Below are positions 37,362 to 46,115 of a stretch of DNA of 54,374 nucleotides, piece after piece; within the stretch, counting starts at the first letter, position 1, and each line of letters begins with the position of its first letter. The DNA lies in assembly GCA_943330855.2 (NCBI GenBank), contig CALQJI020000028.1:1-54374 (forward strand), in the 5' to 3' direction. The DNA is from Klebsiella pneumoniae (GTDB lineage: Bacteria > Verrucomicrobiota > Verrucomicrobiia > Limisphaerales > SXTU01). The position numbers were made by a program, and so were the translations under genes. A model generated the notes under the pieces. That model saw nothing but the letters and a program-made list of their open reading frames with translations, ran no database searches and had not been told where the DNA came from.

Positions 37362-38462
37362 TCAGCTCACTTTCCGCAGCTTCGTAATGCGGCCGGTGTT
37401 CACCCATTCAGCGACGAAGATGTTGCCGGCGGCGTCGAAGCAGGCGTCGTGCGGGTGGAGGAATTTGCCGGAGACCCAGCCTTCACCTTTGTCGTCGCGA
37501 CGGAGTTTCATGCCGTCTTTGAGCACGGCGGCGCGCCACGCGGGGTCCTCGCCGAGGTGGACGATGACCTGGTCGTCCTTGTCCAGCAGCGTGATGCGGG
37601 CGCTGAGGTCGGGCACGAGGAGGGTGTCTTTGTAGGAGTCGAGGTTCGCGGGGAGGATGAAACCGTCGAGAGTCTTGATGTGTTTGCCTTCGAGCGACCA
37701 CCACTGGAGGCGCTTGTTGGCGCGGTCAGCGACGACCACAGAGGGCGTGCGGCCGGGGCGGTCATCCATCCAAAGGCCGTGCGGGGTGTTGAACTGCGCA
37801 GGGCCGGCACCCGGCTCGCCGAACATGGAAACCCACTTGCCGTTCTTGTCGTAGCGGTGGACGCGATTTGAGCCGTAGCCGTCGGCGAGGTAGAAGCCAC
37901 CGTCGGGGAGGAAGGCGTAGTTGGTGGGCATGAAGGCGTCGCGGCCCCAGCGCTTGGCGGGCTTGGTGTCTTCGCCTTCGGGGTAGAGTTTGGACTCCAT
38001 CGGCGCGCGCTTCTCCCAGACGGTCTCGCCCGTGAGCGTGAGCTTGGCGAAGCTCTTCACCTGCTGATAGGCGGTGACCCAGAGGAACTGCTCCTTGCCC
38101 TCGGTGCGGACTTCGAGGCCGTGGCCGCCGCCTTGGAACTGCTTGCCGAAAGCGCGGATGAACTTGCCCTTGGCATCGAACACGAAGATGGACGGGTGGT
38201 CCTTCAGGTTCTCGCGGCCTTCGTGGATGACGTAGAGGTTTTGGTCACGGTCCACGGCGACGTTGTGGGTGGTCTGCCAAGTGTATTGGGCGGGGAGCTG
38301 CGCCCAGTTGTGCAAGACTTCATAGCGGTTTTCGCCCGTGCCAATGACGAGTTGCTGGTCAGACTTTTGCGCGGTGAGCACGCGCGGCGCGGCGAGCGCG
38401 GCGGCAGTGGTGGCAACGGCGGAAACGAAGCGACGGCGGGAGACGTTGGAGGCAGATTTCAT
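37362..38462 (-). CDS. Tat-exported NHL-type six-bladed propeller protein
   Basis: A 366-residue protein with a twin-arginine leader (SRRRFVSAVATTAAALAAP). The mature part consists of propeller strands such as HNVAVDRDQNLYVIHEG, TNYAFLPDGGFYLADGYGSNRVHRYDKNG and HPHDACFDAAGNIFVAEW, as in NHL-repeat and peptidylglycine-lyase-like proteins. Catalytic function cannot be assigned. It is the first gene of the minus-strand run that continues into the sulfatases, with a 2-bp gap to the next start, so it probably shares their promoter and substrate context. Confidence 0.87.
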   Translation of the reverse strand: MKSASNVSRRRFVSAVATTAAALAAPRVLTAQKSDQQLVIGTGENRYEVLHNWAQLPAQYTWQTTHNVAVDRDQNLYVIHEGRENLKDHPSIFVFDAKGKFIRAFGKQFQGGGHGLEVRTEGKEQFLWVTAYQQVKSFAKLTLTGETVWEKRAPMESKLYPEGEDTKPAKRWGRDAFMPTNYAFLPDGGFYLADGYGSNRVHRYDKNGKWVSMFGEPGAGPAQFNTPHGLWMDDRPGRTPSVVVADRANKRLQWWSLEGKHIKTLDGFILPANLDSYKDTLLVPDLSARITLLDKDDQVIVHLGEDPAWRAAVLKDGMKLRRDDKGEGWVSGKFLHPHDACFDAAGNIFVAEWVNTGRITKLRKVS

Positions 38463-38756
38463 GAACGTATTGGAAACAATTTACGGTGCTGAATTCGCGG
38501 CGAGTTTAACCGGTTGGCTGGCCGGCGCAACCACTCACGCGTCCCCGAGCGAGCGGCGGACGCAACCGGGCAACCGCACCGTCGCCGCAGCTCGGGCAGG
38601 CCAACCTCGATATGGCCCGCGAATCACTCGAATCAGCGCGCATGGGAGGGAACGCGCGGCAGCCAATGGGCTGCCGTTTGTCTTCATTCGCGTGATTCGC
38701 GGACCACCCATTCTGTTCCGCTCGGCGCGAGCGGGTCTTACGTCCGCGCTTCGTGC
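38463..38756. other. 294-bp intergenic region upstream of the sulfatase run
   Basis: Holds the promoter of the NHL-sulfatase run, not identifiable by eye, and the 92-bp palindromic element at 38614-38705. A TACGTCCGCGCTTCGTG segment near 38740 recalls the GCGTCCGCGCTCC palindrome arm. No gene is seen. Confidence 0.5.
38614..38705. repeat. 92-bp element with 20-bp terminal inverted repeats
   Basis: GGCCCGCGAATCACTCGAAT (38614-38633) matches the reverse complement of ATTCGCGTGATTCGCGGACC (38686-38705) at 18 of 20 positions. The interior has a second hairpin, GGCAGCC with GGCTGCC (38659-38675). No coding capacity. Confidence 0.85.
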
Positions 38757-39695
38757 CTACATCCGCTGGCGTTGCCAGTGGGTGATTTTCTTACGGAGGC
38801 TCGCCGCCGTCAGCCAATACCAACGCTCGTAACGGCGCAGTGCGGCGGCGCGTTCGTTAGCGTCGTCGCGGATAAATCGCGTGGTCACACCGCCCTCGGC
38901 GGGAGGCAGTTTCTCGAAGACCGCATTCAGCCGCGTGCCGGGCAGGTCGCCATCGAGCGAGTCCACGCGCTTGACCACGAAGCCGCCCTGTTGCGCGAGG
39001 CGGTGCAGGGTGCGCGGAGAGAAACTGTAGTGGTGCGCGAGATGGAAGAAGTGCGAGAGCCGCGAGCCGGGGGCCTCGACGTTCGGGACCTCGACGATGC
39101 AGTGGCCGCGCGGTTTGAGCAGCTTCTTGACGGTGGCGAGCGTGGCGCTCGGGCTGATGGTGTGTTCGAGGACGTGGTTCATCACCACGAGGTCGAAGCT
39201 CGCGGGCTTGAGCTTGTGTGAGACTTCCTCCAGCAGGCCGTTGTGGACATCCAGCCCCTTTTTCTCGCGGGCAAATTGCGCGTGACCTTCGTGTGGCTCG
39301 ATGCCGGTGAACTGCCCCGTGGAGCCGACGACTTCCTTCATGCTCCACAGCAGCGCGCCGACGCTGCACCCAATCTCCAGCACGCGCACGCCGGGCTTCA
39401 GGAAGGGCCGGAGCTGCGTGAGCATCGGGCGGATTTTGGGCAGCCGCCGCTGGAAGAACCGCTCGTCCGGCACGCTCTGGTGCTTGTAAGCGCCCCAGTA
39501 GCTCGTGTGGTAAAACTTCGAGTTCGCGCGCTCGCTCGGGCGCGGGTTCGTATAGACCAGCCCGCAATCCTCGCAGATGACCGTGGTCAGCTTGGAGCCA
39601 CCGCGGCCGCGCGTGGCGAAGACTTGGTAACACGCGCTGCCGCACAGGTCGCAGACCTGTTTCGGCTCTTCAATAGGGGTGACAGTGGGTTTCAT
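38757..39695 (-). CDS. Class I SAM-dependent methyltransferase with N-terminal zinc ribbon
   Basis: A 312-residue cytoplasmic protein. An N-terminal four-cysteine knuckle (C15, C18, C41, C44) is followed by the Rossmann methyltransferase domain with LEIGCSVG at 106-113, FDLVVMNHVLEH and LKPRGHCIVEVPN. Such architecture is common in sugar or lipopolysaccharide-modifying methyltransferases (methyltransf_11/23 type). The start at MKPTVTPIEE has GGAGG three bases upstream of a CGG spacer. Target unknown. Confidence 0.88.
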   Translation of the reverse strand: MKPTVTPIEEPKQVCDLCGSACYQVFATRGRGGSKLTTVICEDCGLVYTNPRPSERANSKFYHTSYWGAYKHQSVPDERFFQRRLPKIRPMLTQLRPFLKPGVRVLEIGCSVGALLWSMKEVVGSTGQFTGIEPHEGHAQFAREKKGLDVHNGLLEEVSHKLKPASFDLVVMNHVLEHTISPSATLATVKKLLKPRGHCIVEVPNVEAPGSRLSHFFHLAHHYSFSPRTLHRLAQQGGFVVKRVDSLDGDLPGTRLNAVFEKLPPAEGGVTTRFIRDDANERAAALRRYERWYWLTAASLRKKITHWQRQRM

Positions 39696-39904
39696 CCGCC
39701 TCCGGTTGCCCGGAAAAAGTGACCCAATGTTTGCGAAGCGCAGAGAATTGTCAAAGACGCGGTTGCGGCGCATTTACGGCGCCTTTGGCCCGTGTGCCGA
39801 AACATCGCAGCCTAAAATTGCGCCCGGCTCGCAGCCGGTTCGCGCCTCCTTGCTCGGATGAGCAGAGCAGCCCCTCACCACGCCAGCACAGGAACCTGTC
39901 GATT

Positions 39905-39932
39905 GGAGCGCGGACGCAAGCGTCCGCGCTCC
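39905..39932. repeat. Perfect 28-bp palindrome
   Basis: GGAGCGCGGACGC (39905-39917) and GCGTCCGCGCTCC (39920-39932) pair perfectly around AA. It lies 14 bp after the stop of the FG-GAP gene on the minus strand and could act as its terminator, although no T-run follows. Degenerate relatives are at 32550 and near 46451. Confidence 0.85.
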
Positions 39933-39945
39933 ATCCAGAGGGCCA

Positions 39946-41286
39946 CTACTTCGACTCCACCGGCTTGGGCTGCGCCTTCTCCCACTCCGCCTTGGACACC
40001 GACTTGGCCTGATGCAGGTGGACGAAAGTGCCCTTCTTGTTGCCCACCACGATGTCGAGGAGCTTGTCGCCGTTCACGTCCACCACGAGCACCTGCGTGC
40101 CGACGCCGGAGTTGTTGTCGATGAGGTGCGGCACCCAGTCCACGGACTTGTCGGCATGGCGCACGAGCTTGAACCAGTAGAGGACGGCGGGCGCGTTCGG
40201 CTCGGGGTCGCCCTTGGGGCCGTGCGCCCAGAAGCGTTTGCCGGTGACGAGGTCCTTGAGGCCGTCGCCGTCCATGTCCACGAGCTCCATCGCGTGGGGC
40301 TGGGAGAAGGCGACGCCGTAGCGGTTCTCCTTCGGCTCTTTGTTCACAAAGGTGTGGGTCTTGAACTTGGGGTTGCCCTGCTCGTCCTTCTCCGCGAGCT
40401 GCTCGAACCACGCGAGGCCATACCCGTGCGCGACGAGGCCGGTGACGATGTCGTTGCGCCCGTCGCCGTTCACATCATAGACGTGCATCTGTGCGCCGCC
40501 CGCCCCGAAGGAGGTCTTGTGCTGCTTCCACTCGGGGTCGCCGGCGAGGGAGGCGGGCTGTTCCCACCAGCCGTCCTTCTCCAAGAGGTCGAGCCGGCCG
40601 TCCCCGTTCACATCGCCGATGCCCAGGCCGTGGGTGAACTTCTGCCAGGGGCCTTTCGGAGAAATCTTGTGGAAGGTCCACTTGTTCGTCGGGTTCTTCG
40701 CGTCCGGCGTGGCGTAGCCGAGGAAGCCGCCGGTGGTGAAGATGAGCTCGGGCTTCCCGTCGCCCGTGAGGTCGGCGTAAGTCGGGGATTCGTTGTCGGT
40801 CGAGTCCACGGCGACGTGGCGGGTCCAGTGGCCGGGCTTGCCCTGTGGGTTCTCAAACCACCACGAGTGCAAACCGGGGAAGCCGAGCACGATGACATCC
40901 GCCCAGCCGTCGCCGTTGATGTCCCCGGTGAAGGTGAAGAAGTTGTCCGAGTAGGCGTTCTTTGTGCCGAGCCCGCCCTCGAAGCCCGCGACCGACTCCT
41001 CCTTGCCGTCGGCGGTTTTGCGCGTGAAGGGAGCCTTCCCAGCGGGCGAACTGCGCGTGGTGGGCGCATACTCGTGGCGCGTCTTGAAGTCCGGCCCGGC
41101 ATACCAGTAGGGGCCGGATACGACATCCAGCTTGCCGTCCTTGTTGATGTCCGCCGCGTGCGCGCCCTCGCCCCAGAACTCGGGCGTGAGGTGGAGTTTC
41201 TTCCAGGTGTGGAGTGTGTAGTCAGCGGCGGACGCGGCGGTGGCGCAGACCAACCCGATGGCAAGGGGAGAGAGCAGTTGCTTCAT
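39946..41286 (-). CDS. Secreted FG-GAP/VCBS repeat protein
   Basis: A 446-residue exported protein. The signal peptide ends at ATAASA near residue 20. Seven calcium-binding loops of the DxNxDGxxD type follow (DINKDGKLD, DINGDGWAD, DLTGDGKPE, DVNGDGRLD, DVNGDGRND, DMDGDGLKD, DVNGDKLLD), fitting a seven-bladed integrin-alpha-like propeller. Such proteins are frequent in PVC bacteria and probably bind surface ligands. Start chosen at the ATG of the signal peptide; another ATG is three codons upstream. Divergent from nagB copy 1. Confidence 0.88.
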   Translation of the reverse strand: MKQLLSPLAIGLVCATAASAADYTLHTWKKLHLTPEFWGEGAHAADINKDGKLDVVSGPYWYAGPDFKTRHEYAPTTRSSPAGKAPFTRKTADGKEESVAGFEGGLGTKNAYSDNFFTFTGDINGDGWADVIVLGFPGLHSWWFENPQGKPGHWTRHVAVDSTDNESPTYADLTGDGKPELIFTTGGFLGYATPDAKNPTNKWTFHKISPKGPWQKFTHGLGIGDVNGDGRLDLLEKDGWWEQPASLAGDPEWKQHKTSFGAGGAQMHVYDVNGDGRNDIVTGLVAHGYGLAWFEQLAEKDEQGNPKFKTHTFVNKEPKENRYGVAFSQPHAMELVDMDGDGLKDLVTGKRFWAHGPKGDPEPNAPAVLYWFKLVRHADKSVDWVPHLIDNNSGVGTQVLVVDVNGDKLLDIVVGNKKGTFVHLHQAKSVSKAEWEKAQPKPVESK

Positions 41287-41331
41287 GCACACCATGATTC
41301 TGGTTTGGCCTGACCCGGTCAAGTGCGGCCA

Positions 41332-41399
41332 ATTTTCTAGTGGAGCCGGGCGCGTCCCTTGCGCCAAGCTGCCGCCGTGGAAGTCATCCTTCAACCCAC
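41332..41399 (+). promoter_or_regulatory. Conserved nagB leader, copy 1
   Basis: This 68-bp block from ATTTTCTAGTGGAGCC into the first nagB codons differs at one position (41351) from 46553-46620, although the rest of the genes has diverged much more at third codon positions. It includes possible TTG (41359) and GTG (41377) starts and a TGGAG motif. Confidence 0.7.
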
Positions 41400-42165
41400 T
41401 CCCGAAGCCGCCGCCGAGCTGCTGGCGCGGCTGGTCGCCCACGACCTCCGCGCCAATCCGCGCCTCGTGCTCGGCCTCGCCACGGGTCGCACGATGGAGA
41501 GCGTCTACGATCGGCTCACGCGGATGCACCTCGAGGACGGCTTGAGCTTCGCCGACGCGCGCACGTTCAACCTCGACGAATACGTGGGCCTGCCCGCGAG
41601 CGACCCGCACTCATATCGGCACTACATGCAGGAGCGCCTGTTCCGGCACGTAAACGTGGACTTGCGCAACACGCACCTGCCGCGCGGCGACGCCGCCGAC
41701 CTCGACGTCGAGTGCCAGCGCTACGAGGAACTCATAACGCAGTGCGGCGGCATTGACGTGCAGCTCCTCGGCATCGGACAGACCGGCCACATTGGCTTCA
41801 ACGAACCGCTCTCCGCGCTGCGCTCGCGCACGCGGGTGAAAGCGCTCTCGCCCGTGACCGTCGCGCAGAATGCGTCGCTCTTCGCGGACCTGAGCAAGAT
41901 GCCGCGCCGCGCCATCACGATGGGCGTGGGCACCATCCTCGATGCCCGCCGGGTTCTGCTGCTAGCCACTGGCGCGGGCAAGGCCGAAATCATCGCCAAG
42001 GCGCTCGAAGGCCCCATCACCTCGATGATTTCCGCGACCGCGCTTCAGATGCACGCGCGCTGCACGGTCATCGTGGACGAAGCCGCCGCGGCGAAGCTGC
42101 AAGGCACGGACTACTACCGCTGGATTTTCGCGAACGAGCCGGAGTGGGAGCCGTATCGCAGTTAG
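41377..42165 (+). CDS. nagB: Glucosamine-6-phosphate deaminase, copy 1
   Basis: A 262-residue enzyme converting glucosamine-6-phosphate to fructose-6-phosphate and ammonia in amino-sugar catabolism. The motifs are GLATGRT (phosphate site), TFNLDEYVGLP (catalytic Asp) and LGIGQTGHIGFNEP (His and Glu of the ring-opening site). The position of the Escherichia coli Asp141 is threonine, as I recall for a known sub-branch. The start is GTG 41377 or TTG 41359; no ATG is available. It is about 90% identical in protein to the copy at 46598, which lies on the same strand. Confidence 0.92.
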   Translation: MEVILQPTPEAAAELLARLVAHDLRANPRLVLGLATGRTMESVYDRLTRMHLEDGLSFADARTFNLDEYVGLPASDPHSYRHYMQERLFRHVNVDLRNTHLPRGDAADLDVECQRYEELITQCGGIDVQLLGIGQTGHIGFNEPLSALRSRTRVKALSPVTVAQNASLFADLSKMPRRAITMGVGTILDARRVLLLATGAGKAEIIAKALEGPITSMISATALQMHARCTVIVDEAAAAKLQGTDYYRWIFANEPEWEPYRS

Positions 42166-42223
42166 CTCCACCGCAGCCTCCTGTTCTTGCCCGCCGTGCA
42201 GAACGCGCGGGCAGGTTGCCGTG

Positions 42224-43696
42224 CTACGCCAGTGCCTTCTTGATGACTTCGCCGCGCACGCCGGTGATGCGTTGCTCCAGCCCTTGGTAGAAATACGTGA
42301 GTCGCTCGTGGTCTAAGCCCATGAGATGCAAAATTGTCGCGTGCAAATCGGAAACGTGGTGGCGCTCCTCGACCGCCTCAAAGCCCAGTTCGTCCGTCGC
42401 GCCGATGAACTGCCCGCCCTTCACGCCCGCGCCCGCGAGCCACATCGAGAAGCCGTGCCAGTTGTGGTCGCGGCCCGGCTTGCCGACGCCCTCACTCGTG
42501 GGCGTGCGGCCAAACTCGCCGCCCCAGACCAGCAACGTCTCGTCCCACAGGCCGGTGCGCTTGAGATCCGCGATGAGCGCGGCGATGGGCTTGTCCGTCT
42601 CGCCCGCGTGGAGCGTGTGGTTCTTGATGCAATCGCTGTGGCCGTCCCAAGTGTCTTCGAGATGGCCGCCACCGGAGTAAAGCTGCACGAAGCGCACGCC
42701 CTTCTCGATGAGCCGCCGCGCGACGAGGCACTTCGCACCGAAGTCGGCGGTGAGCGGTTGGTCGAGACCGTAAAGCTCGCGCGTCGCGGCGGGTTCGTCC
42801 TTCAAATCCACGACGCCCGCCGCGCTGGTCTGCATCTGGTAGGCGAGTTCGTAAGAGAGAATGCGCGCGGACAGCTCGGACTCCTGCGGGCGCTCGCGGC
42901 GGTGCTGTTCGTTCAACTCGGCGAGCAGGTCGAGCGAGCGGCGTTGGGCGCGGGGACTGACGCCCTCGGGCGAGGCGAGGTCGAGGAGCGGGTTGCCTTT
43001 GCTGCGGAAGAGCGTGCCCTGATACGCGGCGGGCATGTAGCCGGCGGTCCAGTTCGATGCGCTGCCAATCGGTCCGCCGCGCGGGTCGGTCATCACCACG
43101 AAGCTCGGCAGCGCGGCGTTTTGCGTGCCGAGGCCGTAGCTCAACCACGAGCCGAGGCTGGGGCGGCCGATGAAGATGCTGCCCGTGTTCATCTGGAGGC
43201 AGCCGGACGCGTGCGCCGCCGTGTCCGTGTAAAGCGAACGTAACACGCAGAGGTCGTCGGCGAATTTGGACGTGTGCGGGAAGAGGCTGCTGATTGGCAG
43301 ACCGCTGCGCCCGTGCGCTTTGAAATCGAACGGCGACTGCATCAAGTAACCAATCGGCCGGCCGTTCGAGCCGACGGCCTTCACTTTGCCCGCGTAAGGT
43401 TTGCCGTGATGCTTCGCCAGCTCGGGCTTGGGATCGAACGTGTCCACCTGACTCGGCGCGCCGTTCATGAAGAGGAAGATGACGTGCTTGGCCTTGGTCG
43501 GAAAATGGGGCGCGAGTGGTGCCAGCGGTGATTGTGCGACGGACGAGGCGGCTTGAGCGGAAGCGAAGAAACCGTCGCGCTGGAGAATGTCGAGCAAGCC
43601 AAGTCCCGCGAAACCCGCGCCCGCCTGCCAGAGGAACTCGCGGCGGGTGCGGCCGCACGGAGTGAGGTTCGGGCGGAAAGTGTGGTGTGGGTTCAT
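42224..43696 (-). CDS. DUF1501 family Tat-exported protein
   Basis: A 490-residue protein with a twin-arginine leader (TRREFLWQAGAGFAGLGLLD) and the DUF1501 domain, a sulfatase/phosphatase-like fold: HVIFLFMNGAPSQVDTFDPKP, RSLYTDTAAHASGCLQMNTG, LVWGGEFGRTPTSEGVGKPGRDHN and LHATILHLMGLDHERLTY. It starts 4 bp after the DUF1549/DUF1553 gene's stop, the pairing typical in Planctomycetota and Verrucomicrobiota, where the two proteins are thought to act together at the cell surface. Biochemical function is unknown. Confidence 0.93.
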   Translation of the reverse strand: MNPHHTFRPNLTPCGRTRREFLWQAGAGFAGLGLLDILQRDGFFASAQAASSVAQSPLAPLAPHFPTKAKHVIFLFMNGAPSQVDTFDPKPELAKHHGKPYAGKVKAVGSNGRPIGYLMQSPFDFKAHGRSGLPISSLFPHTSKFADDLCVLRSLYTDTAAHASGCLQMNTGSIFIGRPSLGSWLSYGLGTQNAALPSFVVMTDPRGGPIGSASNWTAGYMPAAYQGTLFRSKGNPLLDLASPEGVSPRAQRRSLDLLAELNEQHRRERPQESELSARILSYELAYQMQTSAAGVVDLKDEPAATRELYGLDQPLTADFGAKCLVARRLIEKGVRFVQLYSGGGHLEDTWDGHSDCIKNHTLHAGETDKPIAALIADLKRTGLWDETLLVWGGEFGRTPTSEGVGKPGRDHNWHGFSMWLAGAGVKGGQFIGATDELGFEAVEERHHVSDLHATILHLMGLDHERLTYFYQGLEQRITGVRGEVIKKALA

Positions 43697-43700
43697 TCGT

Positions 43701-46115
43701 TCAATCGGGATAAACGAACTCGTTCAAGTTCAGCACCACCCGGCACATCTGCGTGAGCGCGGCGTGCGCGGCGGCCTCGCTGGAAACCGGCTTGCCCGAT
43801 GCAGTGGATTCCTTGGTCTGGTTCGCGGTTTCCTCGGCGAGGAAGCGGCGCATCGCGGTGAGTTCCCCTGTCTTCGGTGGACGCACCAGTGCGAGCCGCC
43901 ACGCACGTTCGATTTGTGCGTCGAGGTTCGCACCGACTTCGCGGCGGAGACGGTCGGCGAAGTGACGAGCTTGGCGATTCACGAACGCGCCGTTGAAGAG
44001 CGTGAGTGCCTGCGGAGCGACGCTCGTGACCGCGCGTTTGTCGCTGCTCTGCGTGGTGTCGCACACGTCCAGCACTTCGAGCATCGGCACCATGAAGGAG
44101 CGTTTCAGGAAGGCATACACCGTGCGTCGCGAGGCGTCGGTTTCGTCGAAAGGTTTCCAGATTTTGTCCGGGTCGCTGCTGCCGGCGAACGCTTCCTTCG
44201 GCACCTCGGGATACATGCTCGGCCCGCCGACGCGCGGGTTCAGCCGCCCGCTCACCGCGAGCATCGAGTCGCGGATGGCCTCGACTTCGAGGCGGCGGTA
44301 GGGGAAGCGGCTGAGGAGCAAGTTCTCAGGGTCTTCTGAATGCGGAATGGCCGAGGCGCGCAGAGTCCCTGATTCCGCATTCCTCATTTCACCTTCCGCA
44401 TTTCCCGAGGCCTGCTGCCACGTCGCGCTCGCGAGAATCAATCGGTGCAATTTCTTCACCGACCAACCGCCTTCTTTCACGAACCAGTCGGCGAGCCAAT
44501 CGAGCAACTCGGGATGCGTGGGCGCGGTGCCGATGAGGCCGAAGTCGCTCGCCGTGCGCACGAGGCCCTCGCCGAAGTGGTGCTGCCAGACGCGGTTCAC
44601 GAGGACGCGTGCGGTGAGCGGATTGTCCGCGCTGGCAATCCAGTTCGCGACCGTGAGCCGGCGGCGCGTGGTGAACTCGTCGCTGGCGGGAAATGACGGC
44701 TGCTTAGCCGTGAGCGCTACGGGCACGGCGGGGAAAACTTCGGGGCCGAGGTTGTGCGCGCTGCCGCGTAACAGAACGAAACTCTTCGGCGCTGCGGACG
44801 ACGGCTCGCTCGGGAAGTAGCCGCGCGGCAAGTCGGGCGTCGCGCGGCGCAGTTCGGTGAGGGCAACTTCGGTGGTGGTGGCTAGCTCGCGGCGCAATTC
44901 AGCGCTCGCGGATTTCAATGCGTTCGTCAACGCGGCAATGCGCTGGTCGCGCTCGGCCAGCACCGCAAGTTCCGCGCGCGTGCCGGCAGGCGCATCGAGG
45001 TCGCTGCGGCCGGACTGCGTGCGCTTCAGCGGCGCGAAGACGGCGGCGAGACTGTAGTAATCGCGCGCGGTGAGCGGGTCGAACTTATGGTCGTGGCAGC
45101 GCGCGCAGCCGAGCGTCACGCCGAGGAATGCCTGCGAGGTCGTGCGAATCATGTCGTCCACCTGATCGGCTCGATCCTGCAACGAGTCAGCAGGCTCGTC
45201 GTCCCACGGGCCGAGTCGGTGGAAGCCGGTGGCGATGAGGGTCTCGGCGTTCGCGTCGGGCAGTTCGTCCCCGGCGATCTGCTCGCGGATGAAACGGTCG
45301 TAAGGCTTGTCCGTGTTGAAGGCGGAAATGACGTAGTCGCGATAGCGCCAAACGCTCGGCTTCGCCGCATCGCGCTCGTAGCCGTTCGACTCCGCGTAGC
45401 GCGCGAGGTCCAGCCAGTGGCGCCCCCAGCGTTCGCCGTAGGAAGTGCGCGCGAGTAGATCATTCACGAGTTTTGCAAACGCGTCGGGGGACTTTTCCCC
45501 GAGAAACGCGTCCTGCTCGCCGAGCGTCGGTGGAAGGCCGGTGAGATCGAGGAAGACGCGGCGCAGCGCCACGCGTTTCTCCGCGGCGGGCGATGGTTGC
45601 CAACCGCGCTCCTCAATCTTCGCGAGGATGAAGTGGTCAATCGGATTGCGCGCCCATGCCTTGTTCTTCACCGCCGGAACGGCTGGTCGTATCGGTGGGA
45701 TGAACGCCCAGTGTTTGATCTCACTCGCGGCGGGCCAGTTCGCGCCTTCCGCAATCCAGCGTGAGAGCAAAGCGATTTGCGCTGAGGTGAGCGCGCCGCC
45801 TTTCGGCGGCATGAGTTCATCCGCATCGTGCGTGGTGATGCGTTTGATCAACTCGCTCTTCGCAGGCGCGCCGGGTGTGAGCGTGGTTTGCTTGGACTTA
45901 CCGCCTTTGAGCGCGGCTTCGCGCGAGTCAAGACGCAGCCCGCCCTTCGCGTGCTCGGCGTCGTGACACGCGAGACAGCGTTTCACCAGCAGCGGCCGGA
46001 CCTCGCGAGCGAAGTCCACCGGAGTCGCTGCGTCCACTGCCGTGACGAGCAATCCTGCCAATGTAAGCAGTGATGCAACGCGAACGGTGGCTTGCAGAAG
46101 CGATGGCACTGCCAA
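43701..46115 (-). CDS. PSCyt1/DUF1549/DUF1553 cytochrome-linked surface protein
   Basis: An 804-residue exported protein. From the TTG at 46115, which has GGAG six bases upstream, it begins with a signal peptide ending AVDA. The planctomycete cytochrome c domain carries Cys47-Leu-Ala-Cys50-His51 and GGLRLDSREAALKGG, then DUF1549 (NPIDHFILAKIEERG, LDLARYAESNGYERD), a second CARCHDHKFDPL, and DUF1553 (NPLTARVLVNRVWQHHFGEGLV). About 22 extra residues between QQASG and DPENLLL come from a palindromic repeat at 44338-44382. Forms an operon with the DUF1501 gene. Confidence 0.92.
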   Translation of the reverse strand: MAVPSLLQATVRVASLLTLAGLLVTAVDAATPVDFAREVRPLLVKRCLACHDAEHAKGGLRLDSREAALKGGKSKQTTLTPGAPAKSELIKRITTHDADELMPPKGGALTSAQIALLSRWIAEGANWPAASEIKHWAFIPPIRPAVPAVKNKAWARNPIDHFILAKIEERGWQPSPAAEKRVALRRVFLDLTGLPPTLGEQDAFLGEKSPDAFAKLVNDLLARTSYGERWGRHWLDLARYAESNGYERDAAKPSVWRYRDYVISAFNTDKPYDRFIREQIAGDELPDANAETLIATGFHRLGPWDDEPADSLQDRADQVDDMIRTTSQAFLGVTLGCARCHDHKFDPLTARDYYSLAAVFAPLKRTQSGRSDLDAPAGTRAELAVLAERDQRIAALTNALKSASAELRRELATTTEVALTELRRATPDLPRGYFPSEPSSAAPKSFVLLRGSAHNLGPEVFPAVPVALTAKQPSFPASDEFTTRRRLTVANWIASADNPLTARVLVNRVWQHHFGEGLVRTASDFGLIGTAPTHPELLDWLADWFVKEGGWSVKKLHRLILASATWQQASGNAEGEMRNAESGTLRASAIPHSEDPENLLLSRFPYRRLEVEAIRDSMLAVSGRLNPRVGGPSMYPEVPKEAFAGSSDPDKIWKPFDETDASRRTVYAFLKRSFMVPMLEVLDVCDTTQSSDKRAVTSVAPQALTLFNGAFVNRQARHFADRLRREVGANLDAQIERAWRLALVRPPKTGELTAMRRFLAEETANQTKESTASGKPVSSEAAAHAALTQMCRVVLNLNEFVYPD
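44338..44382. repeat. In-frame palindromic repeat inside the DUF1549/DUF1553 gene
   Basis: GAATGCGGAAT (44338-44348) and ATTCCGCATTC (44372-44382) are perfect 11-bp reverse complements, with another CCGCATTTCC nearby. The stretch encodes NAEGEMRNAES and AIPHSE, residues absent from the usual spacing of this family. Confidence 0.8.
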
